The position numbers were made by a program, and so were the translations under genes. Of a stretch of 64,000 nucleotides of DNA, positions 30,101 to 37,069 are shown one piece after another; the stretch's first letter is position 1, and each line of letters begins with the position of its first letter. The notes beneath the pieces were generated by a model that did no database searches, was not told where the DNA came from, and saw only the letters and a program-made list of their open reading frames with translations. The stretch is from Fontibacillus phaseoli (lineage in GTDB: Bacteria; Bacillota; Bacilli; Paenibacillales; Paenibacillaceae). Where the stretch lies: positions 62,001 to 126,000 of the forward strand of contig NZ_QPJW01000001.1 in NCBI RefSeq assembly GCF_003337355.1, written 5' to 3'.

Positions 30101-31601
30101 CGGTGGACATCTGCAGGCGGGGGCCGTTAATGCCGAAGTGCTCGGCAATCAGGCGGTAGGCCCGGATCATTTGCAAACGGGAGCCGTGCACAGTCAGCAC
30201 CTGGCAGACAGCACAGTTCTCGAACAGCATTTGGGTAACGGCGTGATCCTCCCGCGGCATTTGAGCGAGGGCGCAGTCGAATCTATTCATCTTGCAGAGG
30301 CCGTGGTGCAGGCGCATCATATCGAGCCGAATACGGTGACAGCGTGGCATCTGTCCTCCGACTTGCAGCGGGACGGCCTGCTGCCGGAGGGCGGAATCAA
30401 CGGTACCGATCTGCAGCCGGATTCGATTGGAGGAAAACATCTGCAATCGGGGGCCGTTAATGCCGAGGTGCTCGGCAATCAGGCGGTAGGCCCGGATCAT
30501 TTGCAAACGGGAGCCGTGCACAGTCAGCACCTGGCAGACAGCACAGTTCTCGAACAGCATTTGGGCAACGGCGTGATCCTCCCGCAACATTTGAGCGAGG
30601 GCGTCGTCGAAGCCGTACACCTCGCAGAAGCTGCGGTTCAGGCGCACCATATCGAGCCGAATGCGGTGACGGCGTGGCATCTGTCCTCCGACTTGCAGCG
30701 GGACGGCCTGCTGCCGGAGGGCGGAATCAACGGTACAGATCTGCAGCCGGATTCGATCGGAGGAAAACATCTGCAATCGGGGGCAGTAAATGCCGAGGTG
30801 CTCGGCAATCAGGCGGTAGGCCCGGATCATTTGCAAACGGGAGCCGTGCACAGTCAGCACCTGGCAGACAGCACAGTTCTCGAACAGCATTTGGGCAACG
30901 GCGTGATCCTCCCGCAACATTTGGGCAACGGCGTGATCCTCCCGCAACATTTGAGCGAGGGCGCCGTCGAAGCCGTACACCTCGCAGAAGCTGCGGTTCA
31001 GGCGCACCATATCGAGCCGAATACGGTGACAGCGTGGCATCTGTCCTCCGACTTGCAGCGGGACGGCCTGCTGCCGGAGGGCGGAATCAACGGTACCGAT
31101 CTGCGGCCGGATTCGATCGGAGGAAAACATCTGCAATCGGGGGCAGTAAATGCCGAGGTGCTCGGCAATCAGGCGGTAGGCCCGGATCATTTGCAGCCGA
31201 ATACCGTGTCCAGTCTTCATCTAATTGACGGGGCAGTGCTTGAGCAGCATCTCGGCGAGGCTGTGGTCAGTTCCCGCCATCTGCAGCCGGGAGCGGTTCA
31301 ACCGGAACATCTGGCTGCTACACCCGTGCAGACGCTTGCCGGGCAGCCGGCTTTGCAGCAGTTCGGAATGTGTGCATTTTTACTGATAAAAAATGAGCAG
31401 TCCGTAAACATTACGGTCATGTTCGAACAGCCTTTCTCAAACTCGCAATATGTTATTGTGGCGATGACGAACCAATCGGCCTATTACGCTACCCTGAAGG
31501 AACAAACGCCGGAGATGGCTATAGTGGAAGTAACAAGGATTAAAGAAAGCCATATCAATTATGGCTTCATTACCTGGATCGCCATCGGAAACATCGATTA
31601 A
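24174..31601 (+). CDS. Giant decapeptide-repeat protein (2,475 residues), function unknown
   Basis: No signal peptide. A basic N-terminus (KKKIRTTKPSRARKS) leads to an acidic, Val/Pro/Glu-rich stretch to about residue 130. Then 225 consecutive ten-residue units run without a break, consensus G-[AS]-[VI]-x-x-x-[HK]-[LI]-x-x. Units 1-60 are irregular. From 26370 they are organised in 110-residue modules of 11 units, the second unit of each reading like DLQRDGLLPE. A C-terminal domain of about 90 residues (FGMCAFLLIKNEQSV ... ending WIAIGNID) has a beta-sandwich look (VMFEQPFSNSQYVIVAM) reminiscent of lectin-like heads. The repeat resembles beta-helical phage tail-fibre and surface-filament repeats (inference). 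CTG 24174 is chosen because AAAGGAGAGG lies six bases upstream; the in-frame GTG 24153 has no ribosome site. Spore or cell-surface fibre is the best guess. Confidence 0.8.
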   Translation: MKKKIRTTKPSRARKSLYYVDNPEINELTMLEEGNSGIRSDLAREMKIHQSLPVLEVTNVEEVEEEEPFEVMPVVKPEIKQEVKKEPVIIIEEAPVPVFSKKDHVKELETLLEEKQSPETQGGIIYTDDLTDASVTGDKIAPYTIDSGKIKFGTIGSAWLADYAVLGSKLADGAVVASKVAPLSIRGDHLIDGAVEGRNIRDRSIGGSKLEDGSVTGDKLADGIIDGGKLADNSIESRHLSEWIVTTDLIQDQAVTPEKIRSAAIRSIHMENGAVDTSKLGEASVTASKIRDGAITASKLQEGAVESRHLAENAITVRHLAPGMISNEHLGASSVGTEQLRGGIVSSSHIGDQVIQSRHIFPGVVESYHLKPGSVGEVQIGNGEIHGRHLADKSILSTKLSDQSVGTSQVVDQAITSSKIADQSILPNKISDEAVLTRHLAKSAVHGPQLAQESVTSFHLSPGSVMGEQIAIEAVQERHLGRGAVTGNKIEGASISSAHLASESVAERHLQNGSVTGSKLADGNITESKLAPGAVTGAAIGPEQIASRHILPGSIFRLHLAENSIDSSLLQAGTIKEEHIGSGAIFSRHLQDHAITSLKLSPESVTTDKLNDLAVTAPKLAEGSIVASKIAPGSLESWHIAPGAIQAEGVAEDAIANRHLAAGAVGTEQVQQGAVHEPHLASEAVSERTIQSEAVTAGKLAAGAVKTRHLGENSVEGVHLATGVVDSRHLTSGAVKREHLSGGLQKEGLLPGEGISGADLQPASIQRAHLQKGIVDSDVLKERSVGAVHLQPQAVQSHQLAGAVIRSEHLTEELIEPRHLATGSVNGRILADQVIEPRHIQINAVTVAHLSPELQHNGLLPEAGISGEDLQAGSIRRQHFLKGAVDGEVLQNESVGALHLKLQSVQCYHLMDEAVQSQHLSPGNIQSRHLAKAIIEGGHIAEGAVQSGHIAPNAVTVSHFSAELQRDGLLPEAGISGANVQPESIGRKHLQAGSVNAGVLGIQSVGSEHLQSNAVYSQHLTTGAVLSQHVGKSVIRAQHLTEDAIEGGHITNAAVHSGHIAPNAVAAWHLSADLQREGLLPEEGIGGSDIQPGAIGSTHLQADAVSAESLGSQSVGCDHLQPEAVQSRHITNGAVLEQHLGGGAVHAQHLAEATVESGHLTEAAVQAIHIGPNAVTAWHLSTDLQREGLLPEEGIGGSDLQPGSIGGIHLQAGAVSAEALGSQSVGPEHLLAEAVQSRHIGNAAVLGQHLSSAAIGPQHLAEGSVESGHLTEAAVQAIHIGPNAVTTWHLAGDLQRDGLLPENGISGEDVQPGSIGGSHLQAGAVNAVALGSESVGAEHLQAGAVQSRHIGTGTVLEQHLGHGVIQAKHLGEDAVEGAHIVESAIHSGHIGPNAVTAWHLSENLQRDGLLPENGIGGEDVRPGSIGGKHLQNGAVTAEALGREAVGPEHLQTGVLQSQHLTDGAVFGQHLGHGIIQTKHLAEGIVEGVNIAESAIHSGHIGPNAVTAWHLSEDLQRDGLLPENGIGGEDVRPGSIGGKHLQTGAVTAEALGREAVGPEHLQTGVLQSQHLTDGAVLGQHLGQGIIQTKHLAEGVVEGVNIAEEAINFGHIGPQAVTSWHLSEDLQLNGLLPENGISGEDVQPGSIGSEHLQAGAVNSEALGRESVRSEHVQPGAVQSRHIAESSVLEQHLGRGVIQTQHLAEGAVEGANIAESAIHSDHIGPQAVTSWHLSEDLQLNGLLPESGIRGEDMQPGSIGSEHLQAGAVIGEALGRESVGSEHLQAGAVQSQHIAERSVLEQHLGLGIIQTEHLAEGAVKDDNIAESAIHSGHIGPQAVTAWHLSSDLQRDGLLPENGITGSDVQPGAISRKHLQVASVDAKVLGRQSVGPDHLQMNSVYSQHLTIGAVLEHHLGHGTVHSQHLAEGIIEARHLAEGVLESGHIGFNAVTAAHLSAELLQSGLLPIDGINGADLQSGSIGGGHLQAGAVNAEVLGNQAVGPDHLQTGAVHSQHLADSTVLEQHLGNGVILPRHLSEGAVESIHLAEAVVQAHHIEPNTVTAWHLSSDLQRDGLLPEGGINGTDLQPDSIGGKHLQSGAVNAEVLGNQAVGPDHLQTGAVHSQHLADSTVLEQHLGNGVILPQHLSEGVVEAVHLAEAAVQAHHIEPNAVTAWHLSSDLQRDGLLPEGGINGTDLQPDSIGGKHLQSGAVNAEVLGNQAVGPDHLQTGAVHSQHLADSTVLEQHLGNGVILPQHLGNGVILPQHLSEGAVEAVHLAEAAVQAHHIEPNTVTAWHLSSDLQRDGLLPEGGINGTDLRPDSIGGKHLQSGAVNAEVLGNQAVGPDHLQPNTVSSLHLIDGAVLEQHLGEAVVSSRHLQPGAVQPEHLAATPVQTLAGQPALQQFGMCAFLLIKNEQSVNITVMFEQPFSNSQYVIVAMTNQSAYYATLKEQTPEMAIVEVTRIKESHINYGFITWIAIGNID
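24570..31319 (+). repeat. 225 x 30-nt coding repeat with a 330-nt higher-order period
   Basis: 6,750 nt in exact 30-nt register. The first 1,800 nt hold 60 single units. Super-modules of 330 nt start at 26370, 26700, 27030, 27360, 27690, 28020, 28350, 28680, 29010, 29340, 29670, 30000, 30330, 30660 and 31020; the one at 30660 is 360 nt long and the last is one unit short. The copies near the 3' end are almost identical in DNA, the 5' ones are diverged. Confidence 0.92.
30891..30950 (+). repeat. Perfect 30-nt direct duplication of one unit
   Basis: 30891-30920 and 30921-30950 are identical (TTGGGCAACGGCGTGATCCT followed by CCCGCAACAT). It adds one unit (LGNGVILPQH) to the 30660 module and keeps the frame. 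Confidence 0.95.
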
Positions 31602-31641
31602 AGGTGATAGGCAGCATCAAACGAATAGCAGGTAAAAGAAG

Positions 31642-31675
31642 GACAGCCGCCGAAAATGTTCGGAGGCTGTTTTTT
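31642..31675 (+). terminator. Terminator after the giant gene
   Basis: ACAGCCGCCGAA pairs with TTCGGAGGCTGT (one bulge) followed by six T. Confidence 0.85.
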
Positions 31676-31734
31676 CACGTAGGTAGAGGCGATGGTCTAC
31701 TGAAGATGTTTACCAATTGCAGGAGGAATGCTGT

Positions 31735-31926
31735 ATGGATGACCATGTCCAACTCGAATTCGAACCTATTTACGAACAGGATATCGGAAGATTGACATCG
31801 ATCATGGTAAGGGCTTTTGACGAGGATGCGACCCGGATCAGGAAACTTACAGGTTGGAAAAGACAACGAAATAATGAAAGTGATATATGTTGCCACCCTT
31901 GTGATATATGGTACAGCTATAGATAA
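31735..31926 (+). pseudogene. Truncated GNAT acetyltransferase remnant
   Basis: ATG with CAGGAGGAA upstream opens a frame whose first 40 residues (EFEPIYEQDIGRLTSIMVRAFDEDATR) look like the N-terminal beta-strand and helix of GNAT acetyltransferases. After that the sequence loses similarity and ends at about 63 residues, with no acetyl-CoA loop. The start signals survive but most of the domain is gone. Confidence 0.55.
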
Positions 31927-31983
31927 AGGATATTCAGTATCATAAATCGAAACCGTTGCTGGCGGGATTTTTTTTGCAATTAA

Positions 31984-32001
31984 TTGTGAAAATTTTCACC
32001 T
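31984..32001. promoter_or_regulatory. Rex-like operator
   Basis: TTGTGAAAATTTTCACCT matches the Rex (NADH/NAD redox repressor) consensus TTGTGAA-N4-TTCACAA at all but the last two consensus positions, and contains a perfect 14-bp palindrome GTGAAAATTTTCAC. It lies about 120 bp before the FMN-binding protein gene. Confidence 0.5.
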
Positions 32002-32121
32002 TATTGCTTACCGGAGCAGGCGGAGGATCGATTGGAAGGAAGGGGCGATCCATTTTAAATTGGTTTGACTTTAAGAGTCGGGTACATAACTTCTGATTTT
32101 AATTAAAGGAGAGGATTGCAT

Positions 32122-34326
32122 TTGAAAAAGCTTGTTTCCTTAACAGTGTGTGCAACGATGGTGTTATCTTCGCTGGCATTAACGGTCGATTTATCGCCGC
32201 TGAAGATTTCCAACATCGACGTCGTATCCGCCGCCTCGGAAGCGGAGTCGACAACGAAAACGCCGGCGAAAGAATCGACGCCTGCCAAGACGACAACGAA
32301 ACAGGAAACAAAACCGGCAACAAAACCGGCAACAAAACCAGCAACAAAACCAGCGACAACTAAGCCGGCTACCACGAAGACGACTGTTCCAGCCGTGAAA
32401 GAAACAGTCAAGACTACGTCAAAAACTCCAGTAGTTGCTGAAAAACCTCAAAATCCTTATCAAGACGGGGTATACGTTACTTACGGAACTGCCTATTCGA
32501 AGGGAACAGAGGGCGCTAAGGTTACGATCAGGGACGGTAAGGTTGCTGACGTAGAGCTTTTGAGAACCAGCACGAAACTGATCGATCGGGATGTGCGGAA
32601 CAATTACAACGGGCTGTGGCAGGCTTATGAGCCTATGGAAAACAGTCTGCGCGGCAAAACACGGGAACAAGCCGCCGATGTTGACGTCGTTTCCGGAGCC
32701 ACCCGTTCCGGCAACGGCTGGAAGCTGGCGGTGGACCGGGCGTTCGTAAGAGCGCTGGCAGAGAAGCCGGCAGGCGAGGTTTATTTTGAAGGCGAACATA
32801 TGGGTGTGGACCCGGAAGGTAAATATATGGTGTTTGCCAACTACGACAAAACTAAACTGGTAGGCGTGAAGGTGTACCCTATGAATGAAAAAGGAGAAGC
32901 CATTGACGAAACCGCAATGACTCTTGAACAAGCAAAAACGGTGTACACGATTGCTAATGAATTGCTGTACCGGGGAACGAAAGCCGTTGCCGTTAAAGGT
33001 CTGGAAGCTGACTTTAAAGCTGCGGTTAACGCGTTCTGGGATGCCGAGCAAAATGCGAAGATCAACAATGACTCGAAATATGTTGACGGTTTCTACTCCG
33101 CTTATGGCGCTGCCCGGGATAAAGGCGTTGAACGTGCCGACGTATATATCCGCAACGGGAAGCTGGTTGACGTGAAGCTGTACAGATTGGGGGCCAACCT
33201 GATCGATCGCGGCGAAACCGCTTATGAAGATGTCGTAAAAGCCAATGCCCCGATGATTGCAAAACTGCTTGCCAACGGTTCGTATATCGAGAACTATAGC
33301 GATACGGATGCCATTTCCGGAGCAACGGAAAGCAGCCATAGCTGGAACGAAGCTGTAGAAAGAGCTTTTGAAAAAGCGTTGAAAATACCTGTAGGCAAAA
33401 CCTATTTTGAAGGTACTTTTGCCGGGGTAGACAACCGCTCGCAGGCTCTCGTTTTGGCTGATTTCCAAGCCTACAAAGTAACCAAAGTTACAATTCATCT
33501 GTTCGATAAAGACGGCAAGCTGATTAAAGTGGAAAATCTGACCGAAGGCCAAAAGGCGCTGATTGCTTCTTTGAGTGATGGTCTGGTTAAAAAGGGCACG
33601 AGTCTGGCTCTGATCCCAGGTCAGGAAGTTGTTTCGTCGGCAGCTAAAGCCGCTTTTGCGGATGCACTGCTTAATGCGTCCACCGTGCAAGGCAGCTATA
33701 AAGACGGTAAGTTTACCGCTTATGGCGATGCTTACGACAAAGGAACCAACCGGGCGGACGTTACGCTGCGCAACGGAAACATTGTCGGCATTGACTTGTT
33801 CCGTGTCGGTGTCGATCTTCAAGACAGAGGGGCATCGGCTTATGCGGATGTGGTAAGAGCGATCCCGATTCTGAAGACCAGCTATCTTCAAGCCGTAACC
33901 CGTGAAAAAGCTGCGGATGTGGATGCCGTATCCGGCGCTACGAGCAGCAGCGATGCGTTTAAATCGGCAGTGGACCGTGCATTCAAGAAAGCCGAAATCG
34001 CCGAATCGTATAAAACGGCCTATGCCAACGGTATTTTTGCCGGTGCCAATGCCGACAAATCAGCTTATGTCATGGTTACCGTAGAGAAAAATGTACCGTT
34101 CAAGATGGAAGTATTCTATCTGGATGCGAACGGCAAGATCAAGGCTGCCGACAAGTTGTCGGCGGACGAACTGGCCGTGAAGCAAGAGATTGAAACTCCG
34201 ACGACCGGAGCCATGCATAAGTACGCATACCGTCCGGCTGCATTTGGTGATACCGACTCGATCAAAACCTTGTCGGGCAAAGTGGTCGATGCTATAAAAG
34301 TGGCCCTTGAAGCCGCAGGCAGATAA
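32122..34326 (+). CDS. Secreted protein with three FMN-binding domains
   Basis: 735 residues. A signal peptide (about residues 1-38, ending near VVSAAS) is followed by a Thr/Lys/Pro-rich linker (about 40-105, repeated KPAT) that could span the cell wall. Then come three copies of a unit of about 205 residues, each an FMN_bind domain plus a connecting domain. Each FMN_bind domain has the flavinylation motif S-G-A-T, with the acceptor threonines at Thr194, Thr402 and Thr607. Covalent FMN would be added by an ApbE transferase, not present in the window. Related multi-flavin proteins (PplA of Listeria) serve extracellular electron transfer, so a role in moving electrons across the wall is inferred. 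TTG 32122 is placed seven bases after AAAGGAGAGG. The upstream Rex-like site fits redox control. Confidence 0.85.
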   Translation: MKKLVSLTVCATMVLSSLALTVDLSPLKISNIDVVSAASEAESTTKTPAKESTPAKTTTKQETKPATKPATKPATKPATTKPATTKTTVPAVKETVKTTSKTPVVAEKPQNPYQDGVYVTYGTAYSKGTEGAKVTIRDGKVADVELLRTSTKLIDRDVRNNYNGLWQAYEPMENSLRGKTREQAADVDVVSGATRSGNGWKLAVDRAFVRALAEKPAGEVYFEGEHMGVDPEGKYMVFANYDKTKLVGVKVYPMNEKGEAIDETAMTLEQAKTVYTIANELLYRGTKAVAVKGLEADFKAAVNAFWDAEQNAKINNDSKYVDGFYSAYGAARDKGVERADVYIRNGKLVDVKLYRLGANLIDRGETAYEDVVKANAPMIAKLLANGSYIENYSDTDAISGATESSHSWNEAVERAFEKALKIPVGKTYFEGTFAGVDNRSQALVLADFQAYKVTKVTIHLFDKDGKLIKVENLTEGQKALIASLSDGLVKKGTSLALIPGQEVVSSAAKAAFADALLNASTVQGSYKDGKFTAYGDAYDKGTNRADVTLRNGNIVGIDLFRVGVDLQDRGASAYADVVRAIPILKTSYLQAVTREKAADVDAVSGATSSSDAFKSAVDRAFKKAEIAESYKTAYANGIFAGANADKSAYVMVTVEKNVPFKMEVFYLDANGKIKAADKLSADELAVKQEIETPTTGAMHKYAYRPAAFGDTDSIKTLSGKVVDAIKVALEAAGR

Positions 34327-34346
34327 AATTCCCCTGCCGTAACGAA

Positions 34347-34385
34347 ATCCCCCCCCGGTTGCTAAGTGACCCGGGGGGGATTTTT
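34347..34385 (+). terminator. Terminator after the FMN-binding protein
   Basis: ATCCCCCCCCGG ... CCGGGGGGGAT hairpin followed by TTTTTGTTTTT. Confidence 0.85.
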
Positions 34386-34470
34386 GTTTTTGACAATTAT
34401 TGTCGAACGATGATCTTTGTACCGAATCCCGTAGTATAATGAAACTATTACTTTTGTGGGGGAATCTAGC

Positions 34471-35427
34471 GTGACATTGATTAGACAACTGGGGAATCAG
34501 GATGAATTTGTAGGCTTTTACCTGCTCAAGGAGGTAGAAGTTAAACAGACCAACAGTACGCCGCCGAAGGATTATCTCGATATCGTGCTTTCCGATGCGA
34601 CCGGGGAGCTGCCCGCAAAACTGTGGGACGCCTCTGCTGTCGATAAGGAGGCTTTTTTTCCGATGGGTCTCGTTAAGGTGAAGGGGCTCGTGCAAACTTA
34701 CCGTGACAGATTACAGGTGAAAATTGGGCAAATCCGTCCTGCAAAGCCGGAGGACGGCGTGAAATTGACGGATTTTATTCGATCCGCTCCGATCTCATCG
34801 GTGGAACTCATTCATACTATAAAGCAGGTGATTGCCGGAATCGCCGATCAGGAGATCCGGGACATCGTCAGTTTTTGCGTCGGCAAAGTGGAGGAGAAAC
34901 TGGAGCAGGCTCCGGCGGCAAAAAGCCATCATCATGCTTACTTCGGCGGGCTCGCCTATCATACGGTCCGGATGCTGGAGCTTGGCGAATTTATTTGCAA
35001 ACAGCGGCCGTTTCTGAACGAAGATTTACTGAAAGCCGGCATCATCCTGCATGATATCGCCAAGCCGGAAGAGATGGTGGCCCAACTCGGCATCGTGTCC
35101 GAATACAGCGTGCAAGGCAAGCTGGTCGGGCATATTTCGATGGCGTCCAACTGGATTACGGAGGCGGCTGTCCGGCTGGGCATCGAGCTTGAATCGTCCA
35201 AGGTGATGGGCCTGCAACATCTGGTGCTGTCGCATCATAACCTCGGCGAATGGGGGAGCCCGGTTCAGCCGCAAATGGCGGAAGCCGTGGCGCTCCATTT
35301 CATCGATGCCATGGACGCCAAGCTGCAAATGGTGGAAGACGCCTTGAATACGACGCCGGATACGGAGGATTGGACGCCTTTTATCCGAGGGCTGGAGAAC
35401 AAAGCAATCTACCGTTTGAAGTTATAA
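34471..35427 (+). CDS. yhaM: 3'-5' exoribonuclease, YhaM family
   Basis: 318-residue protein with an N-terminal OB-fold nucleic-acid-binding domain (about residues 10-100, DIVLSDATGELPAKLWDA and VKVKGLVQTYRDRLQVKIGQI) and a central HD phosphohydrolase domain (about 150-290) with HHHAYFGGLAYHTVRML and the metal pair in ILHDIAKPEE. This is the architecture of YhaM, which degrades short RNA and DNA 3' ends. GTG 34471 is preferred over GTG 34456 because TGGGGGAA lies upstream of it. Stand-alone gene between two terminators. Confidence 0.92.
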   Translation: MTLIRQLGNQDEFVGFYLLKEVEVKQTNSTPPKDYLDIVLSDATGELPAKLWDASAVDKEAFFPMGLVKVKGLVQTYRDRLQVKIGQIRPAKPEDGVKLTDFIRSAPISSVELIHTIKQVIAGIADQEIRDIVSFCVGKVEEKLEQAPAAKSHHHAYFGGLAYHTVRMLELGEFICKQRPFLNEDLLKAGIILHDIAKPEEMVAQLGIVSEYSVQGKLVGHISMASNWITEAAVRLGIELESSKVMGLQHLVLSHHNLGEWGSPVQPQMAEAVALHFIDAMDAKLQMVEDALNTTPDTEDWTPFIRGLENKAIYRLKL

Positions 35428-35462
35428 ATCGTAATTAGGGGCTTACAAACCAGAAAAAGAAA

Positions 35463-35500
35463 CAGCCTTATTCCGTTGTATGCGGCATAAGGCTGCTTCT
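35463..35500. terminator. Bidirectional terminator between yhaM and the cupin gene
   Basis: CAGCCTTAT (35463-35471) pairs with ATAAGGCTG (35487-35495). Confidence 0.75.
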
Positions 35501-35518
35501 ATTTTCGGCTTCGTTCAA

Positions 35519-35860
35519 TTAAATATTTTCAGCGTAGCGGGGTTCGGGTACCTTCGTCAGGATGACATATAAAGAGGCGGGGGTGTCTCCATCATTGGCG
35601 TAGGAGAATTCTTCGTCACCATGAAGATGGACGATCTCCCCTTTGGCAAGTCCAGACTCGGTTCCGTCAACCGTAACCGTTCCGCTTCCCTCCAGAGCCA
35701 GAATGTACACATCGGTGCCGGGATGGCGATGAGACGGTAATTTTTGTCCCGGCATGAAATTCAAAACGAACACCACGCTTTCCCCTTTTTGAAAGGCAAT
35801 GCGCTTCGTAAATTTATCTTCTTGATAATCCTGGAGTGTGCCAAGCGATTTTTTTTCCAT
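35519..35860 (-). CDS. Small cupin-domain protein
   Basis: 113-residue single-domain cupin. Motif 1 shows as GQKLPSHRHPGTDVYILALEGSG, with metal-binding histidines and a Glu, and motif 2 as GEIVHLHGDEEFSY. Start ATG at 35860 with GGAGGGA upstream. Function unknown; such proteins bind a metal and often sense or modify small molecules. Single gene. Confidence 0.83.
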   Translation of the reverse strand: MEKKSLGTLQDYQEDKFTKRIAFQKGESVVFVLNFMPGQKLPSHRHPGTDVYILALEGSGTVTVDGTESGLAKGEIVHLHGDEEFSYANDGDTPASLYVILTKVPEPRYAENI

Positions 35861-36034
35861 TGTGAATCCCTCCTTGGTTTTATTCTATCAGTGAATCCTG
35901 CTTCAAACCTTGATTCAGATCAAGTTTTAGGCAAAAAAGAGGCTTTCCTCATATTTTTATCCCGCGTCTGCCCTTATAATCGCTAGTGTTGAAACGCCCC
36001 GCGTAAGGGCGAAAAAACAGGAGGATCGGACGGA

Positions 36035-37003
36035 ATGACCTATAAGGCTTTGGAACTGGAAAGACCGGAAACGTATGAGCTTGAGGGGCTGGAAGTAGGC
36101 GTGACCTCAAATTGTAATTTTCGGTGCGACTATTGCTGTGCCTATAACCGAAATGACGGAAACAGCATTAGTGCCGGGAAAATTATCGAAGTGCTGGAAC
36201 AATTGCCGGGTTTGAAAAGAGTGCGTCTATCCGGCGGAGAAGTGACCCTGAAATTCCGGGATTGCGTGGAAGTTGTAAATTATTGTTCGTCACGGGGCAT
36301 TCATACGCAATTAAATTCCAATGCCAGTCTGCTGGATAAAGGACGTATTGGCCAGTTGGCCGATGCCGGATTGACGAATATCCATATTTCTTTTAATTTC
36401 GTGAACGCCGAATCGTTTAGCGATTATTATCGGATTCATCCCAGCGTGTATCATAAAATCCGGGAAAATATCGCGCTTTGTACCGAAGCGGGGTTGGATA
36501 CGGTACTGGAAACCTTGCTATTCAACGAAACCGAGTACCACATGGATGAAATAAGCGACCATGTCTATATGCTTGGCGTCCGCACTCATGAAATTCAGAA
36601 CAGCATTGTGATGGATCACACCGGGTGGAAATCGATCGCTGCGCGGGAAGCTTTAAAGAGCGCGGTTAACGGACTGATCGCCCGAAAAAAAGAGGATATG
36701 GCCCTATATTTCACTTGCATGGACCGCTTTATGAATGAACTTGGATTCGCGGAGCAGCCGGGCGTCTATTTTCCCCATTGTATTGAAGGGAAGAAGCAGC
36801 TTCATTTGCACGGCAACGGAGATATCCTCATTTCCGAGCTGTGCCACCCGGTGATCATCGGCAATATCTACAATGGATCTTCGCTCAAGCATTTATACGA
36901 AGAAATGCCGGATCCCTTGCGTCAGTTTCTTGACCGGGAGCCCTGTCCAGCCTATGATGCGTTATTTCCGCAAAGCGACCGGATTGCCGATTCCATAGAA
37001 TAG
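36035..37003 (+). CDS. Radical SAM protein with SPASM-like C-terminus, function unknown
   Basis: 322 residues. The radical SAM cluster motif is Cys-Asn-Phe-Arg-Cys-Asp-Tyr-Cys (about residues 28-35), followed by the glycine motif RLSGGEVTL. The C-terminal part has two spaced cysteines in HCIEGKKQLHLHGNGDILISELCHPVIIGNIYNGSSLKHLY, the layout of a reduced SPASM/twitch domain with one auxiliary cluster at most. MoaA- and peptide-maturase-like enzymes share this. No substrate peptide or cofactor operon is adjacent. ATG with CAGGAGGA upstream, followed by a terminator. Confidence 0.85.
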   Translation: MTYKALELERPETYELEGLEVGVTSNCNFRCDYCCAYNRNDGNSISAGKIIEVLEQLPGLKRVRLSGGEVTLKFRDCVEVVNYCSSRGIHTQLNSNASLLDKGRIGQLADAGLTNIHISFNFVNAESFSDYYRIHPSVYHKIRENIALCTEAGLDTVLETLLFNETEYHMDEISDHVYMLGVRTHEIQNSIVMDHTGWKSIAAREALKSAVNGLIARKKEDMALYFTCMDRFMNELGFAEQPGVYFPHCIEGKKQLHLHGNGDILISELCHPVIIGNIYNGSSLKHLYEEMPDPLRQFLDREPCPAYDALFPQSDRIADSIE

Positions 37004-37012
37004 TTAAAGAAT

Positions 37013-37047
37013 AGACCGGTTGTTGCCTGTGCAACTGCCGGTCTTTT
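37013..37047 (+). terminator. Terminator after the radical SAM gene
   Basis: AGACCGGTTGTTGC pairs with GCAACTGCCGGTCT (one mismatch), followed by TTTT. Confidence 0.85.
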
Positions 37048-37069
37048 GATTAGCGCTTCAACCAAGGTT

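Noticed and set aside
30048..31220. Long antisense repeat-like frames over the giant gene (390 codons here, several others)
   Set aside because: They mirror the 30-nt period of the sense repeat and have no start signals or ends of their own.
32419..33891. 490-codon antisense open frame over the FMN-binding gene
   Set aside because: The sense strand encodes three clear FMN_bind domains with signal peptide; the antisense frame is a shadow.
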